A stretch of 64,000 nt of DNA, from NCBI GenBank assembly GCA_963969495.1, contig OZ018326.1:180275497-180339496 (forward strand), written 5' to 3'. The translations under genes and the position numbers were made by a program. Positions 38,319 through 49,064 of the stretch are shown here, piece after piece (the first letter of the stretch is position 1; every line of letters starts with the position of its first letter). Origin of the DNA: Ceratothoa steindachneri (Eukaryota; Arthropoda; Malacostraca; Isopoda; Cymothoidae). The notes under the pieces are model-generated. The model had not been told where the DNA came from. It made no database searches and saw only the letters and a program-made list of their open reading frames with translations.

Positions 38319-40046
38319 TTATAAGTTTCTGTTAATTAAAAATGTATTAGCACCCACTTTAAATTTCTGAAGTTCCAAGGACTCAACAACAACACTAGGA
38401 AGTTCATTCCACAGTTTAGTTGTGTTAGGAATGAAACTTCTTGAAAACTGTGTTGTGTTGAATCTCATAGGCGTAAAGGCCCTACTATTGGCATTTAGTA
38501 CACCTCTGGTAACTCGTTGAGGGGCATATAAATTGGGCAGATCGTGATGCAGTGGATGATCTGCATTGTTAAAAATTTTATATAAGATGCATAAGGAGCT
38601 TATTGCTCGCCTATGCCACAGATCAACTTTGAGGTCAGGAATTAAAAATTTTATTGCTCTCAAATTTTTATCTAATAAATTAAGACAAGAGTTGGCTGCC
38701 GAACTCCAAACAGGGGCGCAATATTCAAAACACGGAAGAATAAAAGCATTAAAACAATTTTTAAGAACAGTCTGCTCTCCAAATACTTTGTAAGATTTCC
38801 TCAAAATGCCAATTTTTTGAGCAATAGAGGAGGAAATAGATCGAATGTGATTCTCAAAAGTAAACCTAGAGTCAAGCATAACTCCAAGCAACTTAAAAGA
38901 ATCACATATGGAGATGGGAATGTTATTTATTAAAAGATCTGGATGGGGAGGATCTAGTGTTCTGGATCTGCTAACAATGATACTCTGGGTTTTCTTTGCA
39001 TTTAACTTCATGCCCCATGAAGTGCACCAAACATTTATCTTAGCCAGATCTCTATTTAAAGACTCTGCAACCGATGCTCTCAACTCAGGAGATGGGACTG
39101 GGGCTATTAGAGTAGCATCATCAGCATAGGCTATAAGTCTATTTTCCAGTCCAAACCACATATCATGGGTATATAAAATAAACAGTAGAGGACCAAGAAC
39201 ACTGCCTTGTGGTACACCAGATAGCACCTCTCTCTCATCACTAAAATTATTGTCAACATAAACCTTTTGATGTCGATTTGTTAAAAATTGTTCAATAATA
39301 TTTAAAAATACACCACCTACTCCCAACTGCTTCAACTTAAATATCAGGGCCTTATGATTGACACGGTCAAATGCGGCACTGAAATCCAGGCCAACTAAGC
39401 GAACTTCTTGACCAGAGTCTAATGATTTTTGGACAATGGTGGAGACTGTGAGAAGTGCATCACAAGTGCTCAGACCCTTACGAAATCCAAACTGTAAAAA
39501 GGGAAACAGACGATTAAGCTCGGCAAATGTACTTAAACGTTTAGCTAGTAAACGTTCAAAAATCTTAGATAGAACAGGAGTTATAGAGATGGGCCTATAT
39601 TCAGTAGGGTTAAAACTACCACTTGCACTTTTACATAGTGGAGTGATGTTACCAATTCTCCAACATTCGCAAAAACTACCACTCCTCGCCAGCTTCCGAA
39701 GAATAACGGAAAGCTTGGGAGCCAAATACTCTGCAGTTTTCTTAAAGAATAAAGGGAATATACCATTTGGGTCAGTACCACCATAAGCATCCAGATCAAG
39801 AAGTAACTGTTTTACTTCACTTGAACGGAAAGCAATCTTGTTTAACCTTGGTTCAGGGAAACAAGTGTCAGGTAGAGTTAGATTCTCATTACTTTGTTTA
39901 TTATCAAAAACATCAGCCAACAGTGTTGCCTTTTCTTCAGGACTAAGGGTAATGGAACCATCAGGTTTAAGAAGGGGTGGCATAGATGAATCATTCCCAA
40001 AAAGAGCAGACTTGAGAGTGGTCCAGAATTTGTGGGAATTTTGTAT
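38319..40046 (-). CDS. LINE reverse transcriptase (long intact ORF, 5'-truncated)
   Basis: An uninterrupted ORF of about 575 codons of LINE origin; its first ~15 codons, up to an ATG at 40088, come from hAT DNA. The N-terminal endonuclease is missing. RT motifs in order: GTDPNGIFPLFFKKTA, WRIGNITPLCKSASGSFNPT, YRPISITPVLSKIFERLLAK, FGFRKGLSTCDALL, LVGLDFSAAFDRVNH, GVPQGSVLGPLLFILYT, the catalytic LIAYADDATLIAP, and FKLLGVMLDSRFTFENHI. The C-terminal region ends TTKLWNELPSVVVESLELQK. All RT catalytic Asp residues are present, so truncation is recent. It could make an RT without endonuclease if transcribed, but no promoter is evident. Confidence 0.93.
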   Translation of the reverse strand: MQNSHKFWTTLKSALFGNDSSMPPLLKPDGSITLSPEEKATLLADVFDNKQSNENLTLPDTCFPEPRLNKIAFRSSEVKQLLLDLDAYGGTDPNGIFPLFFKKTAEYLAPKLSVILRKLARSGSFCECWRIGNITPLCKSASGSFNPTEYRPISITPVLSKIFERLLAKRLSTFAELNRLFPFLQFGFRKGLSTCDALLTVSTIVQKSLDSGQEVRLVGLDFSAAFDRVNHKALIFKLKQLGVGGVFLNIIEQFLTNRHQKVYVDNNFSDEREVLSGVPQGSVLGPLLFILYTHDMWFGLENRLIAYADDATLIAPVPSPELRASVAESLNRDLAKINVWCTSWGMKLNAKKTQSIIVSRSRTLDPPHPDLLINNIPISICDSFKLLGVMLDSRFTFENHIRSISSSIAQKIGILRKSYKVFGEQTVLKNCFNAFILPCFEYCAPVWSSAANSCLNLLDKNLRAIKFLIPDLKVDLWHRRAISSLCILYKIFNNADHPLHHDLPNLYAPQRVTRGVLNANSRAFTPMRFNTTQFSRSFIPNTTKLWNELPSVVVESLELQKFKVGANTFLINRNL

Positions 40047-41450
40047 ACGTCTATACAAAATAAAAGGTATATAAATATAAATGTGCATTAAAAAAAAACA
40101 GTCATTGGTCTTTAGGTCTTATTGAGCTTAATGGCTCACTTGATAGCAGTAAAACTGAGACAATTGTAAATGAGCATTTGGTTTGAACTTGGATAAGAAT
40201 ATTGTTGCTTGCACAACAGATAGTGCAGCAATGATGGTTAAGTTTGGTAAGCAAATTAAGTCTGATCATCAACAATGTATGTATAGCCCATTGTATGCAT
40301 CTGGCTGTTATAGATGTACTGTATGATAAAATCATCATTCACTATGTCCTAGTCACCGAATCTAGCAAAGACAATGAAGCTAATGATGAAAGTGATAATG
40401 ATACAGTTGAAGAAAACCAGCAAAGCACGCTTTATCAAATCGACGTAACTGATGAGCTCGTCCATTTCCCCGAGCTAAAGCCTAATATTGCACAAACTAA
40501 AAAAAAAAGTCAGGAAAATTTGCAAGCTTTTTCGGAAATCGACAACCAAAAATGACATATTGCAAAACTTTGTTAAAGCAAACTTCAATGGAAAGGAATA
40601 TAAGCTCACATTGGATTGCAAGAGTAGATGGAATAGCACATTCTATATGATAAGAGAGAATTTTAAAGTTAAAAAAATACATTCCAAATGCTTTATGTGC
40701 AGTACTGTCAACTGAAGCAGTAACTGATGATGATTGGAAGACACTAGAATTGCTATGTGAAACTTTGTGACCAGTTGAGATGATTCTGAAGGCAATAGGC
40801 TCAGAAGATTCAAATCTGCTTAAAGCAGAATCTTCAATAGAATTTCTGCTTGCTAAGCTTCTTAAAGCAGAAAATGCCTTTAATTCAATACTTCATCAAA
40901 GCCTTTTGCGGCGCTATAATGCAAGACCAAATTTGCAAATTGTGGGTTTGCTGACCAATCTCCACAACCACAAAAAATTCAAGAAAGAAAATTCTGGAAC
41001 AAGAACCTTTGGCTTTCCAAGTAAGCAAGTTTTGAAGAGGTATGCTGAAGAAGCATATCAAAGATTATATACAGAACATTCAGAGAGGCAGACTTGACAT
41101 TGTCTGAAGAAACTTCAACTAAAAAAATTGCCTCATTAGAAGAAAGTAAGGACTCGTCTATTTTCGGTGGTGAAGATACACTCATGATAGAGTATGCTAA
41201 TGAAATAAAGGCATTGACTGAAGAGCTATTGGAATCTTCAAGTGAACTATAAATCAGCAAAGAATTTAAAATTTTGGAGGCAACTAACAATAGAAGTGAA
41301 GAGCTTGAGAAAATTTATAGGTCATTGCTGACCATTAAACCCACAAGCGTCCAATCTGAGAGGGCATTTTCAATTACTGGATTTTTAAATACAAAAATAA
41401 GGTCAAGTCTATCAGGAAAAATGATGAATATACTGTGCTTCCTAAAATAA
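40047..41450 (+). pseudogene. hAT transposase, C-terminal half
   Basis: Resumes TSIQNKRYININVH after the LINE. Further pieces in shifting frames are NIVACTTDSAAMMVKFGKQI (catalytic-core Asp region), HCMHLAVIDVLYDK, and LDCKSRWNSTFYMIRE (the conserved RW motif). The hAT dimerisation domain follows: VQSERAFSITGFLNTKIRSS ... MNILCFLK, stop at 41448-41450. Several stops and frameshifts. Confidence 0.88.
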
Positions 41451-41767
41451 CATTTTCAGAAGAAGGCTAAAGAATAAAAAGCTAACACAATTAAAAAATT
41501 GCAGTAATTTCAGGAATATTTTTATTATTTTTTTTCTGTTAGCTATGTGAGGAGTTAGTATTTTTGGTTTATAAACAAGAGAACCATTTTTTTAAAGGAT
41601 TTTTTTATAATTTGTATAATTTACCCATGATAAAAGAAATACATAGTTGTGTAATAAGGTTTAAATTATTTTTCCATAATTCCGAGAAAATGGGTTTTAG
41701 AACCGATTTTGAAAGTAAACTTCAATTAAAACCGGTTTTTAAATTTCTCGATTTTGTGCAAGCCCTA

Positions 41768-42760
41768 GCGGCAACACACACCGAGCGGAAGTTGCCTAAC
41801 AGACGGCCGCTCCCCAAAGTCACCATCTTCCAACTGAGCAGACAGAAAAGGAGCGGTCGACTAGACCGCTAGAATCAGAAGATGTCCTGTGACAGACCCA
41901 GAGTCGAGACTTATAGTTGGTCTAGCAGCTAAAGCAAACACCGCGCAGGGTACCTCGTGTTGGGCAGAAAGTAATTAGAGATCTGAAAGGAAAGTTGTGA
42001 ATGTATACAGAGTGAAAATAATGGAAGATATAAAGACCCCAGCCCTACAAACAGTGAGGCAGGGGTGGTGCACGAGAGAACTGAGGTTGGGGGGCTATGC
42101 TAGACGGTATTAAACTCGGGACTCTCGGTCCGGGATGGCGTGCCGCTACTCCAAGTACCAAGTATAGCAGACCTTTTGGGGTTTTATCTCCTTCAAGTCT
42201 AGCGACTCGGTGGAGGAACGGTGTCGTCTTTTCGTAGTCCTCGAAGTGGTCATGCTGAAGGGGAAAGGGAGAGAGGGGTCACCAGTATTAGTCGGAGCAG
42301 GGCTTGAGCACTTCTCGCTGCCGGCCGCGGACGAGGGTTGCACCAAGGGCAAGTAGAGCCTCCATAGGGTTCCCGATGGGCGCACAAATTATAGCGCTAG
42401 TAGTCCTGGAGGAGGAGGGGGGCATGAGCGGACGGTGCCTTTTTTCACTTTTAGGGCGAAGAGGCGCTTGATCACGAGAAGACCGAGGCAGGACTATCTG
42501 CGTGGCTTTTCTAAAGGAAATTCGGGAAGCGCTCACGAGCCTCGTGGATGCGGCATTCGTTTTCTATCGTGGAAGTACCGCCGGGTTCAATCCCAAGCGA
42601 GAACGGACACAAACGTCAGAGCACCTAAGGTCTGGCCACCGATTGGTGGACGCACCTTGCTTACCCCTTTGAGGCTGTGGAGAGCTTACACAGGCCATTA
42701 CACAAGGCAAGTTATAAAAAAAGCTATCTTTCCTCACTCGTCTCCATAGCAAAACACTAA
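41768..42760 (-). mobile_element. LINE-alpha 5' portion right of the hAT
   Basis: This is the continuation of the copy split by the hAT, judged from the target duplication. The GC-rich low-complexity ORFs (for example PPSSSRTTSAIICAPIGNPM at 42288-42536 on the - strand) are poorly conserved, so the assignment beyond about 42000 is inference. Confidence 0.4.
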
Positions 42761-42789
42761 ATTTCTCCTCTGTTCTGAAACCCTGCCAA

Positions 42790-44340
42790 TGGAGTACTAG
42801 AATCCCCTAGGGCACCCAGATACAAATACCAAGACGTGAGTACTAGCGTGGTGCTCTATGAGGGTAGTCATATCCAGATAGCCCTGGCGCGAAACCAGGA
42901 ATGATTATATGATCGCTGGTTAGTGTCCAAAAACAATACTACCCTAATACCTGCCCATCCATCCACGTGGCCGACTCCTGATGACTTCGTGCTCGCCCTT
43001 CTGATCTTTATGAGAATTTCATTGACCAGTCGCAAGATGTAGGCCACGATTTGAGGCAGGAGTGGCCCACTTACAAAAGTCGGGCTAGTAAATGCGAATA
43101 GCAATACTCAGAGGAAGCAGGGTGCTTCCGCCACAATTAACACACTTGGCCTTGCATGAAACAACTCTGTTGCGCAAGGCCTTAGAGAAGTTTACACATA
43201 TTAGGGGTTAGCCCGCTTTCGCACGTTGACAGGATTTATCAGTGGTCGAATCGGTGGCAGTAATAACAACTTGGCGAAAACGGTACGAATGACTTCACGG
43301 CGGTTGTGACATCAGTCGTCACGCCCGGACTCACTAAACCTATCGAGGTCGAAAGTGACGTAGAATTTAGGGTGAAGACCCCTCATTCCTTCCTGGACAC
43401 TCGCTCAACCCTGACCAACCTCTGATCATTCAGCTCTTCCGCCATATCCTTAAAGGCATAGTTTAACAGTTCCATACCATATACTACCACCTTAAAAAAG
43501 TTCATAGTAGGGGGTAGAGTCACCCGCATACGTGTCTTTGTCTGAAGGACACTGTTTGAAATTGGGCAAGGTGAGCAACATTAACCAAAAAGGTCACGTC
43601 CGAGAAACAGGATATCCTTGGTTTCCTACAGTGGAATCCCTGCGCGAACGGAACATGTGTCCTTCTGAGCCTTGTTCCATCAGTCGCGTGAACGACTAGG
43701 AACCATTTGAAGCCGACTGGTTCGAAGACAGCTAACAGGAATTCAATGAGTGACCCCGAAGCTTCACTCTCTTTCGTAGTCTTGTTCTTTTATTCTCCCC
43801 TGCGGGGGATCCTAAAGCTGGACGGAGCTGTCTCGGCCTGGTTCTATGATAAGAAACCCGAAAGATTAACCCGTCAACGGATCTCCCTCCCCCGAAGGAT
43901 GAGATGCAGCCACTCGTTTGTCGTGGATCAGGAGAGTCCTCAATGTAGTATCGAGGGGGTTTAGCATTGGTATGGTAATCACATTCCAGTTGTGTAAGTT
44001 GGTTTAATTTTAAGAAATGGGGACCCATGTTATAGAGCGGGACGCAAACGCCCGCACAGACAGCCCGGGAAGGAGCGGGCGCATAACTTGCTGGTTGAAT
44101 AGACTTGGTGCCATTAGGGACCGCCTTTCCTACCCGATGCCGAAGGCTCCGGGTATGGCACGCAACCGGGACTTGGGCATAAAGGATACAGAAGAAGAAA
44201 GATGGAGGAAGTAGAAAGGGAGAAGGCAGTGAAGAGTGCAAACATGGTAAAAACCGCCATTCCCAACCGGGGGCAAGGCGAGAAGAAGCTTGTATAGAAA
44301 GTAGTAAAAAAGGCAGAGACTAGAAATGTTTAAACGGAAC
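42790..44340 (-). mobile_element. LINE-alpha fragment C (gag region, decayed)
   Basis: 43110-43740 parallels 140-840 of copy 1 at low identity: the zinc-knuckle region (acaattaacacacttggcc), the core with 'aaagttcatagta', and the segment coding FEPVGFKWFLVV (43700 region). 43740-44240 is the low-complexity N-terminus, and the leader around 44100-44200 includes 'gccattagggaccgcc', shared with about 1900. The 42860-43090 part may come from the endonuclease. Confidence 0.65.
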
Positions 44341-44344
44341 AAAT

Positions 44345-44938
44345 CACAGGTCTTCTCATTCTAATCATAGAGCTGCGAGGGCACTTGAGCCTGAAAGGTA
44401 CTACTCAAGGTACCAGATGGAAGGAACTAAAAAACAAACAATGTTCTACAAACACAATTTGCCTATTTATCCCTAACCCAAATATATAAACCTCTAAGTT
44501 ATGATACCCGACAATGAATTTTAGGACCGAAGTTTTTGTACAAACATATTACTGGAGTTTTATACCCCTTCGAATCAATAATTAGGGGTGGTGAGGTTCA
44601 TTATCGCAGTATTTTTAATTCTACCATTATGCACTATTCCTCTTGTATTCATCCACCTTTACCCTTAATCTGTTTGACCTTCCCCTCATTCTTCAACGAA
44701 GCTGACCTCTTTGGCTCCCACGTGTTCTTTTATTTTGGGATGGTGAAAACTGTAAGAGCAAACTCAAATCTGGTAGCAGGAGAAGAACCTTGCAACCACC
44801 CACGAAGAAATCCATGTTTAAAATCTCCAAACTCTTCGGACTCAATTCCCTGAGCTGGTTTCTATCCAAACCCAAACTCTTTGGAAACCACAGACAACTC
44901 AACTAGGTTGAAAAATGTGTCAATAAGAGAGAACTTAC
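44345..44938. other. Glutaminase intron sequence
   Basis: AT-rich with no ORF of note. It follows the donor gtaagt of the exon at 44939-45097 on the - strand. The next glutaminase exon was not found here or further left. Confidence 0.6.
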
Positions 44939-45097
44939 CTGGAAGTAGAGATCAAGGGAAGCCATGAGATCCGCCTTCGTCGGGAAACACTTACTTTCCC
45001 TCATATAGTATCCAAGAGCGTAATTGCGATCGGCGTGCTCCCTTTCGGACAGGAAGGTGCCATTGCTAAAACCCACGGATTCGGTTCCCGCCATGCG
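44939..45097 (-). CDS. Gls: Glutaminase internal exon (active-site residues)
   Basis: 159 nt (53 codons) between acceptor tttttgcctttcag and donor gtaagt on the - strand. The peptide starts [20 protein letters not shown] and ends ASLDLYFQ. Phosphate-activated mitochondrial glutaminase hydrolyses glutamine to glutamate and ammonia. Counting from the human enzyme, Glu18, Asn25 and Tyr51 of this exon fall at the spacing of Glu381, Asn388 and Tyr414, all substrate-contacting residues. It joins in frame to the exon at 51898-52019 across a 6.8-kb intron. A 32-bp minisatellite begins 21 bp upstream of the acceptor. Confidence 0.93.
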
Positions 45098-45118
45098 CTG
45101 AAAGGCAAAAAGATGAAA

Positions 45119-45870
45119 ACGATTGGAGGAAAACAAAGATCAAAACTTAAACGATTGGAGGAAAACAAAGATCAAAACTTAAACGATTGGAGGAAAACAA
45201 AGATTAAAACTTAAACGATTGGAAGAAAACAAAGAACAAAACTTAAACGATTGAAGGAAAAACAGATCAAAACCTAAACCTTTTGAGGAAAACAAAAATC
45301 AAAACTTAAACGATTGGCGGAAAACAAAGATTAAAACTTAAACGATTGGAAGAAAACAAAGAACAAAACTTAAACGATTGAAGGAAAAACAGATCAAAAC
45401 CTAAACCTTTTGAGGAAAACAAAGATCAAAACTTAAACGATTGGAGGAAAACAAAAATCAAAACTTAAACGATTGGAAGAAAATAAAGATCAAAACTTAA
45501 ACGATTGGAAGAAAACAAAGATAAAAACTTAAACAATTGGAGGAAAACAAAGATCAAAACTTAAACGATTGGAGGAAAACAAAGATCAAAACTTAAACGA
45601 TTGGAGGAAAACAAAGATCAAAACTTAAACGATTGGAGGAAAACAAAGATCAAAACTTAAACGATTGGAGGAAAACAAAGATTAAAACTTAAACGATTGA
45701 AGGAAAAACAGATCAAAACCTAAACCTTTTGAGGGAAACAAAAAATCAAAACTTAAACGATCGGAAGAAAACAAAGATCAAAACTTAAACGATTGGAAGA
45801 AAACAAAGATCAAAACTTCAACGATGGATGAAAACAAAGATCAAAACTTCAACGACGGATGAAAACAAAG
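45119..45870. repeat. 32-bp minisatellite next to glutaminase splice acceptor
   Basis: About 23 copies of a 32-bp unit (acgattggaggaaaacaaag plus atcaaaacttaa), with variants. A higher-order block of four units, about 127 bp, is repeated: 45201-45296 recurs almost exactly at 45328-45423, and part returns at 45681. Units near the right end are shorter (about 30 bp, 'gatggatgaaaac'). Confidence 0.97.
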
Positions 45871-47260
45871 GAGGAAATAAACCTTAGCCGATAGACAACA
45901 CTGGGGCCAATTGTAGTCAGAGAGATAGGCAAATAATAATAACCATTAATGATGCTTTGGTTTCATAAAAATCAGTTTTTGAACAAAGTGGTGAAGTTAA
46001 AGTGTAAATGCGTAGTAGACGCATAACACGAAATGGTATAAAACAAAGGTAAACAGTTACGATTGAAGAGTAGGACACATTGGGAGAGGATGCGAGGAAT
46101 GGAGAAGGAAAAGCCTGAGGAACCCAAATCTTAATAAGGTAAAATTGATGGAATTTTTTTTATTCTAAAATTTAAAGCGCAAGAAAAAGTGAAAATGTGT
46201 AGAAGATATTATATAGCCGCAGATCCCCTTGCAGGCATTGGGGCCAGGATGGCACACGAGCCTGCAGATCTCACCTCGCATCTTCCTGCAAGTGCGTTAA
46301 AAGGATAGATAAGGAAAATAGAGATAGGGACAGAAGGAGTAAAGGGTTGGAAGAATGCAGACACGTTAAAACCAACCACCCCAACCGTAGTCACGAAGAA
46401 GAGGGGTCCACTCGCCACCTCACGGCCATGACCAGGGATGAATGGACGGAATCTGGTTAGTGACTAGCCTACGGTTACTCCATCACCCAAGAAAATAGGT
46501 GGAAAGAATCTCGTAAAATGGAAATGTCTATAAAGAATAAAACCCAGATAGTCTCAATCTAGTTCTAGACTGTCGGGGACATTGAATCCGAGAGGGCCTG
46601 TCCCTTTTGCAGCAAGAGCTCATCTCTAAATCCATGGGCAGTGAAGAACAACTTCAACCCTCCGAGAGACGAGTTAGGACAAAAAGTACAAATGTTCAAA
46701 AGTATGAACTCAAAAACAAGTACAAATGTGTATGGCGATTTTAAAGAACAAGCGAAACTTCAGTGGAGGAAATGATTCAAAAACATAAAAGTGGACTCCG
46801 GGAGTAACAAGAAAGCATCACCATTAAATCTACAGGTAAGTACAAAGAACGTAAAGTCTAAAATGTCAGTATCTCTATGTTCACACATTTGGTCCGTCAA
46901 TCCGAGAGGTTATCAAAGAATCTGCAATGCTTCAACACATTACACCCAGCGTTCTTTCTGGATCTGCCCTTTCCATTTGGGTCGATTTTACAGAGAGCCA
47001 TATGCTGGTAGCGACCGGTGGTTCCGATTCCAAGTCGCGAGTGACAGCGGCTTGACACGGGGCGAATCAGTGTTAAAAAAGTAGGTACTTACACAAATAT
47101 CTCTCTCGGTGGCTCGGACTCCACTTTAAACAAAGCATGCACTGTGACAAGCGAGACAGAATGCAAATCGATGATTTTTTTTATTCGTCCATCTGACAAC
47201 TGGCTTCAAGGGTATAAAACAAAGTAATTGAAATTGTAGCATGGTACGAGGCTATTCAAG
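45871..47260. other. Glutaminase intron, no gene recognised
   Basis: AT-rich. 46200-46460 is GC-richer and vaguely like a LINE-alpha leader ('accaaccaccccaaccg'), but I would not insist. ORF 46791-47084 has no recognised domain. Confidence 0.5.
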
Positions 47261-47269
47261 AATTCGCAA

Positions 47270-47755
47270 AAAATATCAAACAAAGAAGCACGTTCCAACG
47301 TCGGAGGGGTAGGGAAGCCTTCCCCCGGGGCAGAACATGCGACCTACAAGAGTCAAATACAATGGAGGTCAACCTCCTCCAAAAAATAACATAGTCCACA
47401 AGTCTGTGTACACTAACCCTTCCCGATTACAAGGGACAAGCGGTAGCGACTGAGACAGGTAACGTGAACAAAGATCACTGAGCCTGGGATATTCAACAAG
47501 AATGTGCCGAACAGTCAGGGGGACAAAGCAGTGGTCGGAATAAAGCGCAGGCGAGCGCTCCCTCAAATGGCGGTGCGTCCCGCGAATAATTCGAAGATGA
47601 CAGAAATCGTCCTAGAGCCGTCGCTGCATTAGGGGGTAGGTCGATGGGAACAGTCGCGGCGTAATTAGTCGCTTTGGAGAAGAGCCAAACGCTCATTTGG
47701 TCGGCAACTTCTGGCGAACTGTTAGACGCCCTCAATCTCCGCAATTACCACATGA
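47270..47755 (-). mobile_element. LINE-alpha fragment D1 (ORF2 C-terminus)
   Basis: The - strand shows MRERSPALYSDHCFVPLTVR then HILVEYPRLSDLCSRYLSQS. These parallel MERSPAPYCNDCVVPQTVRH and HILVQCLSLGDLRARYLSQY of the next copy. A zinc-like C...C...H...C arrangement in this C-terminal region is typical of I-like LINEs. Confidence 0.75.
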
Positions 47756-47764
47756 CCGGATTAA

Positions 47765-49062
47765 TTTTCCTCGTGGTAGCCCATCTGGCGACTGCCAACT
47801 TGGGCATCAGCCGACATACACAACAAAGCCTACTACTAGGCTATATTAAAAAAACAAATGATATGTAAATAACAAATAACAACGATAAAAAAGAACAAAG
47901 GCTAAACAAAAATAACGAGAAAAAGCAAAAGGGCAAGAATGAAGCGTGCTCCGGCGTCGGGGGTATGCCCACCCCCCAACGACGCAGGAACATGCGACCT
48001 ACAAAAAAAAAGAAGAAAAAGGTCAAATAAAGTGGAGCCGGCCTCCTCCAAACGATTATAAAGTCCAGGGGTCGGTGTGCACGAATCCGTCGCGAGTACA
48101 GGGGACGAGGGGTAAGCGACCCCGCTCATCCCGGTACTGGGACAGGTAACGTGCTCGGAGATCACCCAGACTGAGACATTGAACAAGAATGTGCCGAACA
48201 GTCTGGGGGACGACGCAGTCGTTGCAATAGGGCGCAGGCGAGCGCTCCATCAAATAGCGGTGCGTCCCGCGAGTGTGTCCAATTCGGAGACGACAGAAAG
48301 CAACCTGAAGCCGTGGCAGCCTTGGTGGATAGGTCCAGGAAAACAGTCGCGGCGCAATGGTACGCAACTTTAGTTTCCCTGACCGTCTCTCATCTTCTTT
48401 GCCAAGCAGCCCGGAGAGCTGCCGGTATTCCTGCCATGTAATCGGTGTGAGGAGGAGCGAAAGGCTAGCCTGGTCGACCAGTCCACGCGGACACTTTGGC
48501 GCCTTCATCGGCGCGCTCATTCCCCGCAATTCCTACATGTCCAGGAACCCAGCAGAGAATAATCTCGACATCAGCCCGGCTCGCCAAAACCGTGGGGTCA
48601 CGGATATCGCGAACACGGATGCGGTGGTTTTAATGACCCGAGAGCATTCAGGGCGCTTTGTGAGTCGCTATAAAACACAATCCGGTCTCCGAACCGGGCA
48701 CGTCGAGTTATCTCCCGTACCGAGCGGTGTATTGCAACCAGCTCGGACGTGAAGACAAACGCAGCGCATGGCAAAGCCACACTGACTTCAAACAGAGGGG
48801 ATAAGGCGTGGAAACCGACCCCTTCTTGGTACTTGAAGCCATCCGTATACACTGGCACGGTTCCAGCGTGACACGATGTGTGCGATAATGTGTGATAATG
48901 ACGGAACAGATGTGGTAGTGTACGAGGTATGTGGGCGAGCCCGACGAGAGTCCGCTGCCATGTGTAATGTGTAGGACATTGTAGAACCTGACGCTTTTGA
49001 TAAATTTCTCCCAGACTATTCGACGGGCCTCCCACTATCCACCTGAACAAAATCACGGCCAG
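47765..49062 (-). mobile_element. LINE-alpha fragment D2 (RNase H, C-terminus, 3' tail)
   Basis: RNase H readable at 49056-48598: PVYTDGFKYQEGVGFHALSP (first Asp), FTSELVAIHRSVREI (Glu) and FYSDSQSALNALGSLKPPHP (second Asp), so three catalytic acidic residues are kept. The C-terminus (48529-48056) has WQEYRQLSGLLGKE, FCRLRIGHTRGTHRYLMERS and a C...C...H...C cluster. The 3' UTR ends GATGGGCTAC with an A-rich tail at about 47765. 5'-truncated. Confidence 0.85.
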
Positions 49063-49064
49063 TT

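Larger units (their letters stand above)
38076..40046 (-). mobile_element. CR1/L2-like LINE, 5'-truncated, inside the hAT
   Basis: The 3' end on the - strand is a (TAA)n-type tail (38076-38099) after a GC-richer 3' UTR. The 5' end is near 40046, where the hAT reading (TSIQNKRYININVH) resumes on the other strand. The hAT peptide SLTLDEY | TSIQNKRY is split exactly here. Insertion was therefore later than the hAT insertion. The tail and the C-terminal LWNELP motif suggest a CR1/L2-like family; the exact clade is uncertain. Confidence 0.88.
37106..41767 (+). mobile_element. hAT transposon (interrupted by a LINE)
   Basis: The left end is TAGGGCTTGCAAACCGGTT. The right end reads TAGGGCTTGCACAAAATCG on the - strand, so the terminal inverted repeat is 11 bp with AACCGGTT-type subterminal motifs on both sides. 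The flanking 8 bp are gaggcaac (37098-37105) and gcggcaac (41768-41775), an 8-bp target duplication with one mismatch, diagnostic of hAT elements. Without the ~1.97-kb LINE insert the element would be about 2.7 kb. Confidence 0.93.

Noticed and set aside
38566..39799. + strand and alternate-frame ORFs across the LINE RT
   Set aside because: Shadows of the intact RT frame on the - strand.
45119..45870. CRISPR-like array of ~32-bp direct repeats
   Set aside because: There are no unique spacers between repeats, units abut each other, and the context is an intron of a eukaryotic gene. It is a minisatellite.
46209..46418. - strand ORF as another glutaminase exon
   Set aside because: The peptide does not match glutaminase, and the two flanking exons already join without a gap.
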